DNA from: Erythrobacter donghaensis
GTDB lineage: Bacteria > Pseudomonadota > Alphaproteobacteria > Sphingomonadales > Sphingomonadaceae
NCBI RefSeq assembly: GCF_002155425.1
Contig: NZ_MUYG01000009.1
Location: 400,868-464,867, forward strand
Reading direction: 5' to 3'
DNA length: 64,000 nt
Shown one piece after another: positions 17,076 through 26,844 of this stretch (the first letter of the stretch is position 1; every line of letters starts with the position of its first letter). A model generated the notes under the pieces. The model made no database searches. It worked only from the letters and a program-made list of their open reading frames with translations, and had not been told where the DNA came from. The position numbers and the translations under genes were made by a program.

Positions 17076-18614
17076 ATGCACCCCCGAGATTTCAGCCTCG
17101 ACACCCTGCTCACGAACTGCGCGCAACGTCATGCGCAACGGCTGGCGACAGTCGACGGCACGCAGCGGCTCACCTGGGCCGAGCTCGATGCCCGCGTAAC
17201 GAATCTCGCATGCTGGATGCTGTCGCGCGGGATCGCGCCGGGGGATCGCATCGCTCTGCTGCTGACCGACGGCGCGCCGTTCCTCACGACCCTGCTCGCT
17301 TGCGGCCGGATCGGGGCGATTGCGGTGCTGCTCAACTGGCGGTTGGCCCCGGCAGAACTCGCGTGGATCTGCGGCGATGCCGAGCCTGCCATAACCTTCG
17401 TGAACCCGCGCTTCGCCGCCCTGCTGGCCGGAGCCGAAGCGGGCGAGGTGCACGAGGTCGACGAGGCCCACGCGGCCGACGGAGTGTTCGAAACCCTTGT
17501 CGCCGGTTCCCACGGGTCGGTCCGCCACCCCGAAGACCTCGCGCTCACCCCCGAACGCCCGTTCTACATGATGTACACCAGCGGCACGACGGGCAAGCCC
17601 AAGGGCTGCCTGCAGGCGGGCAGCGCGGTGGCGGCGAGCGCGCTCGGCTTCGCGCAGCATCGCGGATTTCGGCACGACGAGGTGCTGCTGTCGGTCAATC
17701 CGCTGTTCCATGTCGTCGGCATGCAGCAGGTCGCCGCGATGCTCGCCTGTGGGGGCACAAGCGTGTTTGCGGGCCGCGACGATGATAGCGCGGCGATCCT
17801 CGACCTGCTCCACCGCGAAGGCTGCACCACTACCAGCGCCTTTCCGACGATCTGCTTTCCGTGGGCCACGATGGAGCCGGTGCGCGGTGGGCGGATGCCG
17901 CTCACCAACTACACTGGCGGGGCGGGTATGGGCCGCCCGCAGATGTATGAGTTCATCGAGAAGGAGTGGGACGCGCGCGTCGTCGGCGGCTATGGCCAGA
18001 CCGAGATTTGCGGCTTCGCGACCTTCATCGACTACCCGGACATGCTCGAAGCCTCCCGCTCGATCGGCTGGACTCTGCCCCATGTGCAGATGACCGTGCT
18101 CGACCCTGACGGCCATCGCCTGCCCCACGGCGAGGAAGGCGAGCTGGCCTTGCGCGGGCCTTCGGTCATGCTCGGCTATTGGCGCAACCCCGAGGCGAGC
18201 GAGGCTGCGCTCGGCCACGGCTGGCTGAGGACGGGCGATCTCGGCACGATGGACGATCGCGGGCGCGGCTATCTGCTGGGCCGCGCCAAGGAGCTGATCA
18301 AGACCGGCGGCGAAAACGTCTATCCGGCCGAGGTCGACGCAGTCTTCGCCGCCATGCCCGAAGTCGCCGACGCGGGCTGCTGCGGCGTGCCCGACCGCAA
18401 GTGGGGCGAGGCGGTCAAGGCCTTCGTGGTGCTGAAACCCGGCCAAACGCTAACCCGCGCGGAAATCACGCAACGCTTCAAGGGCCAGATCGCAGGGTAC
18501 AAGCGCCCGCGCTATATCGAATTCGTCGATCAGTTGCCGCGCGATCCGATCGGCAAGCTGCTGCGCCGCGAGCTCTCGGCCCGGCCCGTTACGCCCGATC
18601 AGGCAGCGGGTTAG
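17076..18614 (+). CDS. Class I adenylate-forming enzyme, acyl-CoA synthetase/ligase
   Basis: The protein has 512 residues, a full ANL-family enzyme. Motifs in order are the P-loop-like YTSGTTGKPKG, GGYGQTE, WLRTGDLG, KTGGENVYPAEVD and the C-terminal catalytic Lys in GKLLRREL. It activates a carboxylate with ATP and transfers it to CoA in the cytosol. Specificity (fatty, aromatic or carnitine-like acid) cannot be told from the motifs. It runs in the same direction as the Mur-like ligase and the zinc-ribbon gene. Confidence 0.92.
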   Translation: MHPRDFSLDTLLTNCAQRHAQRLATVDGTQRLTWAELDARVTNLACWMLSRGIAPGDRIALLLTDGAPFLTTLLACGRIGAIAVLLNWRLAPAELAWICGDAEPAITFVNPRFAALLAGAEAGEVHEVDEAHAADGVFETLVAGSHGSVRHPEDLALTPERPFYMMYTSGTTGKPKGCLQAGSAVAASALGFAQHRGFRHDEVLLSVNPLFHVVGMQQVAAMLACGGTSVFAGRDDDSAAILDLLHREGCTTTSAFPTICFPWATMEPVRGGRMPLTNYTGGAGMGRPQMYEFIEKEWDARVVGGYGQTEICGFATFIDYPDMLEASRSIGWTLPHVQMTVLDPDGHRLPHGEEGELALRGPSVMLGYWRNPEASEAALGHGWLRTGDLGTMDDRGRGYLLGRAKELIKTGGENVYPAEVDAVFAAMPEVADAGCCGVPDRKWGEAVKAFVVLKPGQTLTRAEITQRFKGQIAGYKRPRYIEFVDQLPRDPIGKLLRRELSARPVTPDQAAG

Positions 18615-18758
18615 CCGTTCATCGCGGGCTGGCCACGCCCTGACGGACGCCCATCACCCGCTGCGCCAAAGCCTTGCAATCCTGTCGGGGATTTGCAATT
18701 TCCCTGTCATGCAGATTGGTCCTCACGCCGGGGGCGCGGCAAGGGAAACTGATCTATC

Positions 18759-19409
18759 ATGGCAGGTTACGAGCTCACCGGGGAACGCCGCCTGACGCGC
18801 ATCAAACGCAAGGTGCAGCAGTTTTTCGGACCCTGGGGCGTGTTTTTCCAAGGCTTTCTTGAGCATCCGGTGATGGTCGGCTCGATCATCCCCTCGTCGC
18901 GCTTCACCATCCGCAAGATGCTCGCGCCGGTCGACTGGAGCCGCTGCAAGCTTTTCGTCGAATACGGGCCGGGCGTGGGCACCTTCTGCCGCCCGGTGCT
19001 CGACCGCCTGCCGCGCGACGGGATGCTGATCGTGATCGACACCAACCCGCTGTTCATCGACTATCTGAAGCGCACCATCGGAGACAGCCGCTTCATCGCG
19101 GTGCACGGATCGGCCGAGGATGTGGAGGAGATCATCCGCGCGCACGGCCACGAACAGGCGGATTACGTGCTCTCGGGCCTGCCTTTTTCGACCCTGCCTG
19201 ACGGTGTCGGCCCGCGCATCGCGGCGGCGACGGCGCGGGCGGTGCGTCCCGGCGGGGCCTTCCTGACCTACCAGTTCAGCAAGTCGGCGCGGAACCTCAC
19301 CGCGCAGCATTTCGACCGGGTCGATGACGGGTTCGAACTGCTCAACATCCTCCCCTGCCGCCTAGCCTGGGGCTGGAAGGCCGAGGGGCAGAAAACGGAA
19401 GCCGCCTAA
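18759..19409 (+). CDS. PmtA-like SAM-dependent methyltransferase (phospholipid N-methyltransferase family)
   Basis: The protein has 216 residues. The SAM-binding motif I is VEYGPGVGTF, and the N-terminus with FFGPWGVFFQGFL and VGSIIPSS matches the PmtA/COG3963 family, which methylates phosphatidylethanolamine at the membrane face. Similar folds occur in rRNA dimethyltransferases, so lipid specificity is probable but not proven. Its stop overlaps the stop of the convergent GST gene by 4 nt. The 144-bp gap upstream (18615-18758) shows no clear promoter. Confidence 0.78.
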   Translation: MAGYELTGERRLTRIKRKVQQFFGPWGVFFQGFLEHPVMVGSIIPSSRFTIRKMLAPVDWSRCKLFVEYGPGVGTFCRPVLDRLPRDGMLIVIDTNPLFIDYLKRTIGDSRFIAVHGSAEDVEEIIRAHGHEQADYVLSGLPFSTLPDGVGPRIAAATARAVRPGGAFLTYQFSKSARNLTAQHFDRVDDGFELLNILPCRLAWGWKAEGQKTEAA

Positions 19410-20047
19410 GCCTCAAGCACGCGCCGCCCGGCTTCCTCGCGCTCCACGGCGCGGGCGTAGGCAGGCCGCGCAGTCAGGCGCTCGCGGTAGGCCTTGAGGT
19501 TGTCCGGCACACCCTCGTCCAGCCCGACGCTTTGGGCCAGAATCAGCGCATAGCCGATGCAGATGTCGGCCACGGTGAAGCGGTCGGCGCAGAGGTAATC
19601 GCGGGTCTCGAGCCGCTGCTCGACCTTGACCAACCGCTTGTGGAACCACTTGGCATAGGCCTCACCCGCGGCTTGCAGGCCCTTGTCCTTCTCGAACAGG
19701 CAGAAGCGCATATAGACCGTCTGCGGGAAAGTGATCGTCGCATCGGCATGGTAGGTGTAGTCGAGGTATTCGCCATAGTCCCGCTCCCCTGGCGCGATGG
19801 CGAGATCGGTGAAGCCGCCGCGCGTGGCGAGGTAATGCGCGATCGCGCAGCTCTCGGTCAGCTTCGTCTCACCATCGACCAGCATCGGCACTGTGCCGAG
19901 CGGGTTGATCGTCGTGTAGTCGGGCGCAAGATAGCGCGGCGGAAACGGCAGGATTCTGAGGTCGATATCGACCCCCGCCTCTTCCGCCGCCCAGGTCGCA
20001 CGCAGGCCGCGGGAACGGGCGCAGGTGTAGAGGATCGGCTTTGTCAT
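19406..20047 (-). CDS. Glutathione S-transferase family protein
   Basis: The protein has 213 residues with an N-terminal thioredoxin-like domain (start MTKPILYTCARSRG, then NPLGTVPMLVDG and LTESCAIAHYLA, which holds the glutathione gamma-glutamyl site) and a C-terminal helical domain with FTVADICIGYALI. The activating residue is likely the Ser or Cys near CARSRG. These cytosolic enzymes conjugate or reduce with glutathione; the substrate is unknown. The ATG at 20047 is chosen to match the family start. Confidence 0.88.
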   Translation of the reverse strand: MTKPILYTCARSRGLRATWAAEEAGVDIDLRILPFPPRYLAPDYTTINPLGTVPMLVDGETKLTESCAIAHYLATRGGFTDLAIAPGERDYGEYLDYTYHADATITFPQTVYMRFCLFEKDKGLQAAGEAYAKWFHKRLVKVEQRLETRDYLCADRFTVADICIGYALILAQSVGLDEGVPDNLKAYRERLTARPAYARAVEREEAGRRVLEA

Positions 20048-20057
20048 GCGCGCAGGC

Positions 20058-21005
20058 TTAATGCCCCTCGCCCGCGCCCACACCCAGCACTTTGTGCAGG
20101 ACGAAAGCGATGATGGAGCCGAGGATCAGGCCGACCACGGCCGAAAGCGCGGCATAGGTCACCCAGCCCGCAACTCCACCCAACATACCGGCAGCGCTGG
20201 CCACAGCACCCTCTGCCCCGTGAACGACGCCGTAGATGGCGTGGAATCCGATCTCATCGGTTCCATGGAGAATGATCCCGCCACCGACCCACAGCATCGC
20301 CACGGTTCCAATCAGAGAGAGAGCCACGAGGAGCTTGGGCACGAAACGCAGCAGAAAGTGACCAAAGGCCTGCTTAGCCGAGTTGGACTGCTTTGTAAGA
20401 TAGAGTCCGATGTCGTCGAGCTTCACGATCAGCCCAACTGCGCCATAAACCACCACAGTAACCACTACCGCGACCAGCGCCAGCGCCAGCCCGCGCTCCC
20501 ACCACACATCCAGTTCGAGCGCGGCAAGGGTGATCGCCATGATCTCGGCTGAGAGGATCAGGTCGGTGCGGATTGCGCCACCAACTCGCTTGTTTTCGAA
20601 AGCAACGGGGTCTTTGATGTCGTCCTCAAGCGTTTCGCCGTGCTTAGCGCCGCCCAATTTCTCCATCACCTTTTCCGCGCCCTCGTAACACAAGAAGGCT
20701 CCGCCCAGCATAAGAATGTAGATAATCGCACCGGGCAGAAATTCTGACAGCAAAATAGCACCGGGCAGCAAGAAGACGAGTTTGTTGCGCAAACTGCCCT
20801 TGGTGATCTTCCAAATGATCGGCAATTCGCGCGCGGGAGAGAGCCCGGTGACGTAGCTCGGGGTGACCGCCGCATCGTCGATCACAACGCCCGCGGTTTT
20901 GCTCCCCGCCCGCCCTGCGGCAGCCGCGACATCGTCGATCGAGGCGGACGCCGCCTTGGCGATCACCGAGATGTCATCGAGCAGTGCAACCAGTCCTGAC
21001 GGCAT
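20058..21005 (-). CDS. DUF808 family membrane protein (YedI-like)
   Basis: The protein has 315 residues, starting MPSGLVALLDDISVIAKAAS and containing GRAGSKTAGVVIDDAAVTP, both typical of DUF808. A soluble N-terminal region is followed by about seven hydrophobic segments. The function is unknown; E. coli YedI is the named member. It is divergent from rpsF, sharing the roughly 208-bp region 21006-21213. Confidence 0.9.
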   Translation of the reverse strand: MPSGLVALLDDISVIAKAASASIDDVAAAAGRAGSKTAGVVIDDAAVTPSYVTGLSPARELPIIWKITKGSLRNKLVFLLPGAILLSEFLPGAIIYILMLGGAFLCYEGAEKVMEKLGGAKHGETLEDDIKDPVAFENKRVGGAIRTDLILSAEIMAITLAALELDVWWERGLALALVAVVVTVVVYGAVGLIVKLDDIGLYLTKQSNSAKQAFGHFLLRFVPKLLVALSLIGTVAMLWVGGGIILHGTDEIGFHAIYGVVHGAEGAVASAAGMLGGVAGWVTYAALSAVVGLILGSIIAFVLHKVLGVGAGEGH

Positions 21006-21146
21006 ATGTCTTCCCCTTGGCGCGAATCATGTGCGCCAAAGCAGCGCCTGCCCGTCCGGTTCCATGCCGACAAGACTTGCAATTCATCGCCAAAGCTGTA
21101 AGGGGCCGCGCTTCGCATGGGAACCGCCCGGCGATTGATCGAAGAA

Positions 21147-21213
21147 AGCCGGAGGGGCCCCGCGTAAGGCACGCGGATCAGCCAGCGATCGGCATGGAGT
21201 GAAAGGACGCAAG
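21147..21213 (+). promoter_or_regulatory. Possible rpsF leader RNA structure
   Basis: Before rpsF there is a small hairpin CCGCGT-AAGGC-ACGCGG (21160-21176) preceded by GCCGGAGGGGC and followed by ATCAGCC. In many bacteria the S6:S18 complex binds an rpsF leader hairpin and represses its own operon. The position fits, but I could not confirm the conserved S6:S18 motif by eye. Confidence 0.25.
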
Positions 21214-21579
21214 ATGGCGCTCTACGAGCACGTCTTTCTTGCGCGTCAGGATCTGAGCCAGGCTCAGGTTGACGCGCTGGCGGCGCAAGCCACCGAAATC
21301 ATCGAAGCCAACAACGGCAAGGTCACCAAGACCGAAACCTGGGGCTTGAAGTCGCTCGCCTACAAGATCGAGCGTAACCGCAAGGCGCATTTCGTGCTGC
21401 TCAACATCGACGCCCCCGGCTCGGTCGTTGCCGAGCTCGAGCGCCAGACCCGCATCAACGAAGACGTCATCCGCTACATGACCATCCGCGTGGAAGAGCA
21501 CGAGGAAGGCCCCAGCGTGATGATGCGCAAGAACGAACGCGAGCGGAAGCGCCGCGAAACCCGTGAGGAGCGCGACTGA
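21214..21579 (+). CDS. rpsF: 30S ribosomal protein S6
   Basis: The protein has 121 residues with the S6 start [15 protein letters not shown]. It binds S18 and the platform of the 30S subunit. AAAGGA (21202-21207) sets the ATG at 21214. The C-terminal tail is charged and ends REERD, a feature worth noting because a RimK-type S6 glutamate ligase gene lies 2.9 kb downstream. rpsR overlaps its stop by one base. Confidence 0.97.
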   Translation: MALYEHVFLARQDLSQAQVDALAAQATEIIEANNGKVTKTETWGLKSLAYKIERNRKAHFVLLNIDAPGSVVAELERQTRINEDVIRYMTIRVEEHEEGPSVMMRKNERERKRRETREERD

Positions 21580-21803
21580 TGGCACGCCCGTTTTTCCGCC
21601 GCCGCAAGTCCTGCCCGTTCGCGGCCAAGGATGCCCCCAAGATCGATTACAAAGACGTGCGCCTACTGCAGGGCTTCATGTCCGAGCGTGGCAAGATCGT
21701 GCCGTCGCGCATCACCGCCGTTTCGGCGAAGAAGCAGCGTGAACTGGCCCAGGCGATCAAGCGCGCGCGCCAGATCGGCCTGCTGCCCTTCATCGTGAAG
21801 TAA
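21579..21803 (+). CDS. rpsR: 30S ribosomal protein S18
   Basis: The protein has 74 residues, a complete S18 with the core [20 protein letters not shown]. It forms a heterodimer with S6 on the 30S platform. Its ATG shares a base with the rpsF stop, indicating translational coupling within rpsF-rpsR-rplI. Confidence 0.97.
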   Translation: MARPFFRRRKSCPFAAKDAPKIDYKDVRLLQGFMSERGKIVPSRITAVSAKKQRELAQAIKRARQIGLLPFIVK

Positions 21804-21817
21804 GAGGAGAAGGACAC

Positions 21818-22423
21818 ATGGATATCATTCTCCTTGAGCGCATCGAAAAGCTCGGCTCGATCGGTGACGTCGTCACCGTGAAGGACGGCTATGCGCGCAA
21901 CTTTCTGCTGCCGCAGAAGAAGGCCCTTCGCGCCAACGAAGCCAACAAGAAGGTCTTCGAAGCCAACCGCGAACGCCTCGAGAAGGAAAACGCCGACCGC
22001 CGCACCGATGCTGAAAAGCAGGGTGAAAAGGTGGCGGGCGCCGAAGTGGTGCTGATCCGCGCCGCCTCGAACGCCGGTCAGCTCTATGGTTCGGTCAGCG
22101 TCCGCGACATCGTTGCTGGCCTCGCCGATCAGGGCCACGATGTGGACAAGCGCATGGTCATCCTCGGCGCGCCGATCAAGGCGATCGGGATGCACGATGT
22201 CACCATCGCGCTGCACCCTGAAGTGCGCGTGACGGTGAAGGCCAATGTCGCCCGTTCGGACGACGAAGCCAAGCTGCAGAGCGAAGGCGTCGACGTGCTG
22301 GCCGCAATGTTCGAAGACGAACAGCGCGCCATCGAGGAACAGGCCGACGCGACCCGCATCGACACCAACCTCGAGCCCGGCGAAATTCCGGCCGAGCTGA
22401 TGGAAGACGGCGACGACGCCTGA
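21818..22423 (+). CDS. rplI: 50S ribosomal protein L9
   Basis: The protein has 201 residues. The N-terminal rRNA-binding domain begins [19 protein letters not shown] with [10 protein letters not shown], followed by the long connecting helix and the C-terminal domain ([12 protein letters not shown]). It is about 50 residues longer than E. coli L9; the extra C-terminal part is acidic (ends LMEDGDDA), which is common in related alphaproteobacteria. AGAGGAGAAGGA lies before the ATG. It is the last gene of the S6-S18-L9 operon. Confidence 0.96.
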   Translation: MDIILLERIEKLGSIGDVVTVKDGYARNFLLPQKKALRANEANKKVFEANRERLEKENADRRTDAEKQGEKVAGAEVVLIRAASNAGQLYGSVSVRDIVAGLADQGHDVDKRMVILGAPIKAIGMHDVTIALHPEVRVTVKANVARSDDEAKLQSEGVDVLAAMFEDEQRAIEEQADATRIDTNLEPGEIPAELMEDGDDA

Positions 22424-22454
22424 TCCTTCCGCCTCACAGCCAGAAAACACAGCA

Positions 22455-22491
22455 GGGCGCGAAGATCACCTCGATCTTCGCGCCCTTCTTG
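22455..22491 (+). terminator. Terminator of the rpsF-rpsR-rplI operon
   Basis: A perfect 13-bp stem, GGGCGCGAAGATC (22455-22467) with GATCTTCGCGCCC (22473-22485), closes a 5-nt loop and is followed by TTCTTGT. It lies 31 nt after the rplI stop. Confidence 0.88.
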
Positions 22492-22560
22492 TAAACAGCC
22501 TGTGCCCTGCGCAAAGGTGCTGCCATACAACGATAACAACAAAGGAGCAGAGCAACTGCC

Positions 22561-23997
22561 ATGATCGACATTCCCGCCATTCTCAGCGCGCTTCAGCACC
22601 ACTATGACGACGCGGTGCGCGCCTTGCGCGACGACGTGATCGCCTTCGGGCGTGACGGCACCGTGCCGCCGCAGCGCAAGCGCGAGGATGGCAGCTATGC
22701 CTATCCGCAGATCACTCTGCGCTATGCCGGGATCGGCGCGCCGCGCGATCGCAGCCGTGCCTTCGGGCGGCTCGAGATGCCGGGCACCTACACCACCACC
22801 ATCACCCGCCCCGATCTTTTCGCGCATTACCTGACCGAGCAGCTGACCCTGATCGGCAGTGCCTATGAGGTCGAGATCACGGTCGAGCGCTCGCGGCAGG
22901 AAATCCCCTTCCCCTATGTGCTCGATGGCGAGGCGGGGGCGGCAATGGTCGGCATTTCGCCGCAGGATATCGCCGCGCACTTCCCCTCTACCGATCTTGC
23001 GCTAATCGGGGACGAGCTGGCCGACGGGATCGAATTTGCCGAAGATCAGGACATGCCGCTGTCGTTGTTCGATGGCCTTCGCACCGATTACTCGCTCGCT
23101 CGGCTCAAGCACTACACCGGCAGCGAAGTGAGCGATTTTCAGGACTTCATCCTGTTTACGAACTATCACCGCTATGTCGATGAATTCGTGAACTGGGGTG
23201 CCGCGCAAATCGGGCAGGATGGCTATGTCGCCCTGACCGGTGCGGCGGGGCTCGATATTCGCGAGCCGACCGCCCACGCGCAGGATCAGCTCAACGACAC
23301 CGCATGGCGCCGCCACCAGATGCCCGCCTATCACCTCATCCGCGAGGACGGGCGCGGGATCACCCTCGTCAATATCGGCGTCGGCCCTTCCAACGCCAAG
23401 ACCATCTGCGACCACCTCGCGGTGCTGCGCCCCCACGCTTGGCTGATGATCGGCCACTGCGGCGGCCTGCGCTCGACCCAGAAGATCGGCGATTTCGTGC
23501 TCGCCCACGCTTACCTGCGCGACGATCACGTGCTTGATCCGGTGCTGCCTCCCGAAGTGCCGATCCCGCCGATTGCCGAAGTCCAGCAGGCGATGGCCAC
23601 CGCGGCCGAGGAGGTTGCGGGCGTGCAGGGCGCGAACCTCAAGCAGCGGATGCGCACCGGCACCGTCGTCACCACCGACGATCGCAACTGGGAGCTGCGC
23701 TATTCCTCCTCGGCGAAGCGCTTTTCGCAAAGCCGCGCGATCGCGATCGATATGGAGAGCGCCACCATCGCCACGCAGGGCTACCGCTTCCGGGTGCCCT
23801 ACGGCACGCTGCTGTGCGTCTCGGACAAGCCGCTCCACGGTGAGATCAAGCTGCCCGGACAGGCCAACAAGTTCTACGAGGAAGCCATCGCCGCCCACCT
23901 CCAGATGGGCATCGTCGCCTGCGCCATGCTGCGCGACGAGGGCGACCGGTTGCACTCGCGCAAGCTGCGCGCGTTCAATGAACCGCCCTTCCGGTAG
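22561..23997 (+). CDS. amn: AMP nucleosidase
   Basis: The protein has 478 residues and the full AMP nucleosidase layout: an N-terminal Amn-specific domain and a C-terminal nucleoside phosphorylase-like domain with NIGVGPSNAKTICDH, MIGHCGGLRSTQ and the DMESATIATQGYRF signature. It splits AMP to adenine and ribose 5-phosphate in the cytosol. It has its own start region after the L9 terminator, with an AAAGGAG ribosome-binding site. Confidence 0.95.
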   Translation: MIDIPAILSALQHHYDDAVRALRDDVIAFGRDGTVPPQRKREDGSYAYPQITLRYAGIGAPRDRSRAFGRLEMPGTYTTTITRPDLFAHYLTEQLTLIGSAYEVEITVERSRQEIPFPYVLDGEAGAAMVGISPQDIAAHFPSTDLALIGDELADGIEFAEDQDMPLSLFDGLRTDYSLARLKHYTGSEVSDFQDFILFTNYHRYVDEFVNWGAAQIGQDGYVALTGAAGLDIREPTAHAQDQLNDTAWRRHQMPAYHLIREDGRGITLVNIGVGPSNAKTICDHLAVLRPHAWLMIGHCGGLRSTQKIGDFVLAHAYLRDDHVLDPVLPPEVPIPPIAEVQQAMATAAEEVAGVQGANLKQRMRTGTVVTTDDRNWELRYSSSAKRFSQSRAIAIDMESATIATQGYRFRVPYGTLLCVSDKPLHGEIKLPGQANKFYEEAIAAHLQMGIVACAMLRDEGDRLHSRKLRAFNEPPFR

Positions 23998-24003
23998 GGC
24001 GCG

Positions 24004-24399
24004 TCAGGCGACGGCGGTCGCTTCCAGCTCGACCATGATCGCCGGATCGTAAAGCCGGGCCACGCCGAGCAAGGTGCAGGCGATCTGCGCTCCGGCCGCG
24101 ATATGCAGTGCGGTGGTCTGCTCGGCCGTCGCCATGAAAGTGTCGACATCGGTGGTGTAGATATTCATCCGCACAAGATTGGCCGGGGTCATGCCGGCGG
24201 ACTCCAGCGCGGCGACAAGGCAGTCCCATGCCGCCTTGTATTGCGCCACGAGGTCGCCCGGATGGAGCGCCGCCCCGTCGGCATCCGACGCGGTCTGCCC
24301 GGAAAAATAGACCGTGCGGGCGGCTCCGCTGACTTCGACGGCATGGTTGAGCCCGAAGTGCTGGAGCCACGGTGTCGGATTGTGGGTCTTGATCTGCAT
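24004..24399 (-). CDS. RidA/YjgF-family protein
   Basis: The protein has 131 residues with the RidA-type fold: ARTVYFSGQTASD, then AALESAGMTPANLVRMNIYTT and a C-terminal PAIMVELEATAV. In true RidA deaminases a conserved Arg binds the carboxylate of an imine substrate; in this divergent member the matching Arg is in LGVARLYDPAI, so deaminase activity is plausible but not certain. It starts 38 nt after rimK on the same strand and converges on amn. Confidence 0.82.
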   Translation of the reverse strand: MQIKTHNPTPWLQHFGLNHAVEVSGAARTVYFSGQTASDADGAALHPGDLVAQYKAAWDCLVAALESAGMTPANLVRMNIYTTDVDTFMATAEQTTALHIAAGAQIACTLLGVARLYDPAIMVELEATAVA

Positions 24400-24436
24400 T
24401 GGCTTGTCCCCCCTCTGGTAGAGACGCAAGCCTAGC

Positions 24437-25342
<906 letters not shown>

Positions 25343-25366
25343 GGAATACCTTTCAAGTCCGGCATT

Positions 25367-25822
25367 TTACCGGCGGCCCGGCCCCTTATCCGCATTCGCT
25401 GGCGATTGCAGCCACGAATGACCGCTATCCACCACCATCCGCCGCCGGAGCGCGGTGCGCCCGATCAGCATCGGAAACTGCATCTGGGACCGGTCCGCAA
25501 GGCTGATCTCCGCACGGAAGGTGAGATTACCGACGGTCAGCGGCGTCTTTATGACAAAGCGGGTCTGCTGCTCGCCGTTCGACGACGTGATGCCGCGCAC
25601 ATCGACATGCACCGCCTCGCAATGATGGCGCTCCCCGCCCCAGTCGACCGCGAAGCGCACGAAGCGCTCGCCATCGCGCCGGAAATCGTCAAGCACGTGG
25701 GCGTGGAGCGAGGATGTGCGCGCGCCGGTGTCGATCTTTGCGGGGATGCCCGCAAGGCCCAGCTCGGGCAGGCTGACGAGCTCGCGCCAGCCGACGGTGA
25801 GCGGAGGTCGCGCCACCTTCAC
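25367..25822 (-). CDS. rimB: RimB-like putative zinc/aspartic-fold protease (Zn_protease family)
   Basis: The protein has 151 residues from a GTG that overlaps the stop of the preceding beta-propeller gene in a GTGA arrangement. The hallmark is IPAKIDTGARTSSLHA, the retropepsin-like DTGA loop of the family formerly called ATP-dependent zinc protease, with LIGRTALRRRMVVD near the end. In Pseudomonas rimABK, RimB trims glutamate tails that RimK adds to S6. Direct adjacency to rimK supports that role here; no rimA-like gene was seen. Confidence 0.87.
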   Translation of the reverse strand: MKVARPPLTVGWRELVSLPELGLAGIPAKIDTGARTSSLHAHVLDDFRRDGERFVRFAVDWGGERHHCEAVHVDVRGITSSNGEQQTRFVIKTPLTVGNLTFRAEISLADRSQMQFPMLIGRTALRRRMVVDSGHSWLQSPANADKGPGRR

Positions 25823-26844
25823 GGCAGGATCGCCATCCCGTCCCCGCCCTCGCCGACCTTGAGGCGGCGCAGCACCGTGCCGCTGGCGTAGTCGACCTCG
25901 GCCACGGTGTCGCTGGCGGTCTCGGCAACGTAGATGCGGCTCCCGTCCTTCGACCACAGAATGGTGACTTGCTGGCGCGCCTCAGCCTCGGCCGGGGAGG
26001 AGACGGCGATGGTGCGGATCACGCGGGCTGCAGCCGTGTCGATGACGCTGAGGCTGCCGTCCGCCAGATCGGAAGTCACCGCGACATCGCCCTGCGGACG
26101 CACAGCGATGCGCAAGGGGAAGCGCCCGGTTTCCACCGTATCGCGCACTTCCATCGTCTGCGGGTCGAGCGCAAAGGCCTGATTGGAGCCGCGCGCCGAG
26201 ACCCATAGTGTCTTGCCGTCAGGGGAAAGGGCAATGCCCTCGGGCTCCTCGCCGACCGTGACGGACACAGGCGGGCCTGTCTCACCCCCCAAAGCGATAC
26301 GCGTCACGGTGCGCGAGCCAAGGTCGGTCGTCCAGACCACCGCCCCATCAGGCGAAACGGCCAGCATGTGGCTTCCCTGCTTGCCGGTGCGGTAGACAAG
26401 GCCGACGTGTTCGGGCGAGTCCTTAGGACTCATCAGAACATGCACCGCCTGTTGCCCTTCGGCAGTCACATACAGGCTGCCATCCGTGTGCCAGACTATG
26501 CCGTGAGGGCGGGCATTCTCGCCAAGGTCATGGCTGGCGACCTTCACCAGATCGCCGGTGCGGAACACGTCGACCGTTTGCCCGCCATAGCAGGCGAGCG
26601 CAACGTGCTCGCCATCGGGCGAGGTTGCCAGCTCGTGCGGGTTGGTGCAGCTCGGCAGGCGCAGCACCTCCTCGCCGGTGGCCAGATCGACTTTCGAGAG
26701 CGTGTTCCCGCGCTTGGCGGCGACGAACAGGGTGGGCGGCATGGTCGCCGCCGTGCCTACCGTTTCCGGTACGATTGCAGGCGTGCAGGCGGCGAGCGCC
26801 ATCAGCGCCCCCGCCCCCATGATGATACCCGCCCCCGCTCGCAT
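25819..26844 (-). CDS. Beta-propeller (YVTN/YncE-like) lipoprotein
   Basis: The protein has 341 residues. The signal peptide ends in a lipobox, ALAAC (Cys20), so it is predicted to be lipid-anchored in the envelope. The rest is repeated blades with SPDG motifs (TSPDGEH, VSPDGAV, LSPDGKT and a final WSKDGSR), giving a seven-bladed propeller of the 40-residue YVTN type. Function is unknown; such proteins often bind partners or metals. Its ATG shares a base with the M2 peptidase stop and its stop overlaps rimB, so all are likely translated together. Confidence 0.84.
   Translation of the reverse strand: MRAGAGIIMGAGALMALAACTPAIVPETVGTAATMPPTLFVAAKRGNTLSKVDLATGEEVLRLPSCTNPHELATSPDGEHVALACYGGQTVDVFRTGDLVKVASHDLGENARPHGIVWHTDGSLYVTAEGQQAVHVLMSPKDSPEHVGLVYRTGKQGSHMLAVSPDGAVVWTTDLGSRTVTRIALGGETGPPVSVTVGEEPEGIALSPDGKTLWVSARGSNQAFALDPQTMEVRDTVETGRFPLRIAVRPQGDVAVTSDLADGSLSVIDTAAARVIRTIAVSSPAEAEARQQVTILWSKDGSRIYVAETASDTVAEVDYASGTVLRRLKVGEGGDGMAILP

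Noticed and set aside
16536..18446. 636-codon minus-strand frame crossing the Mur-like ligase, zinc-ribbon and acyl-CoA synthetase genes
   Set aside because: It spans three clear plus-strand genes and their gaps, and its composition (His/Arg/Ala-rich) is typical of antisense frames.
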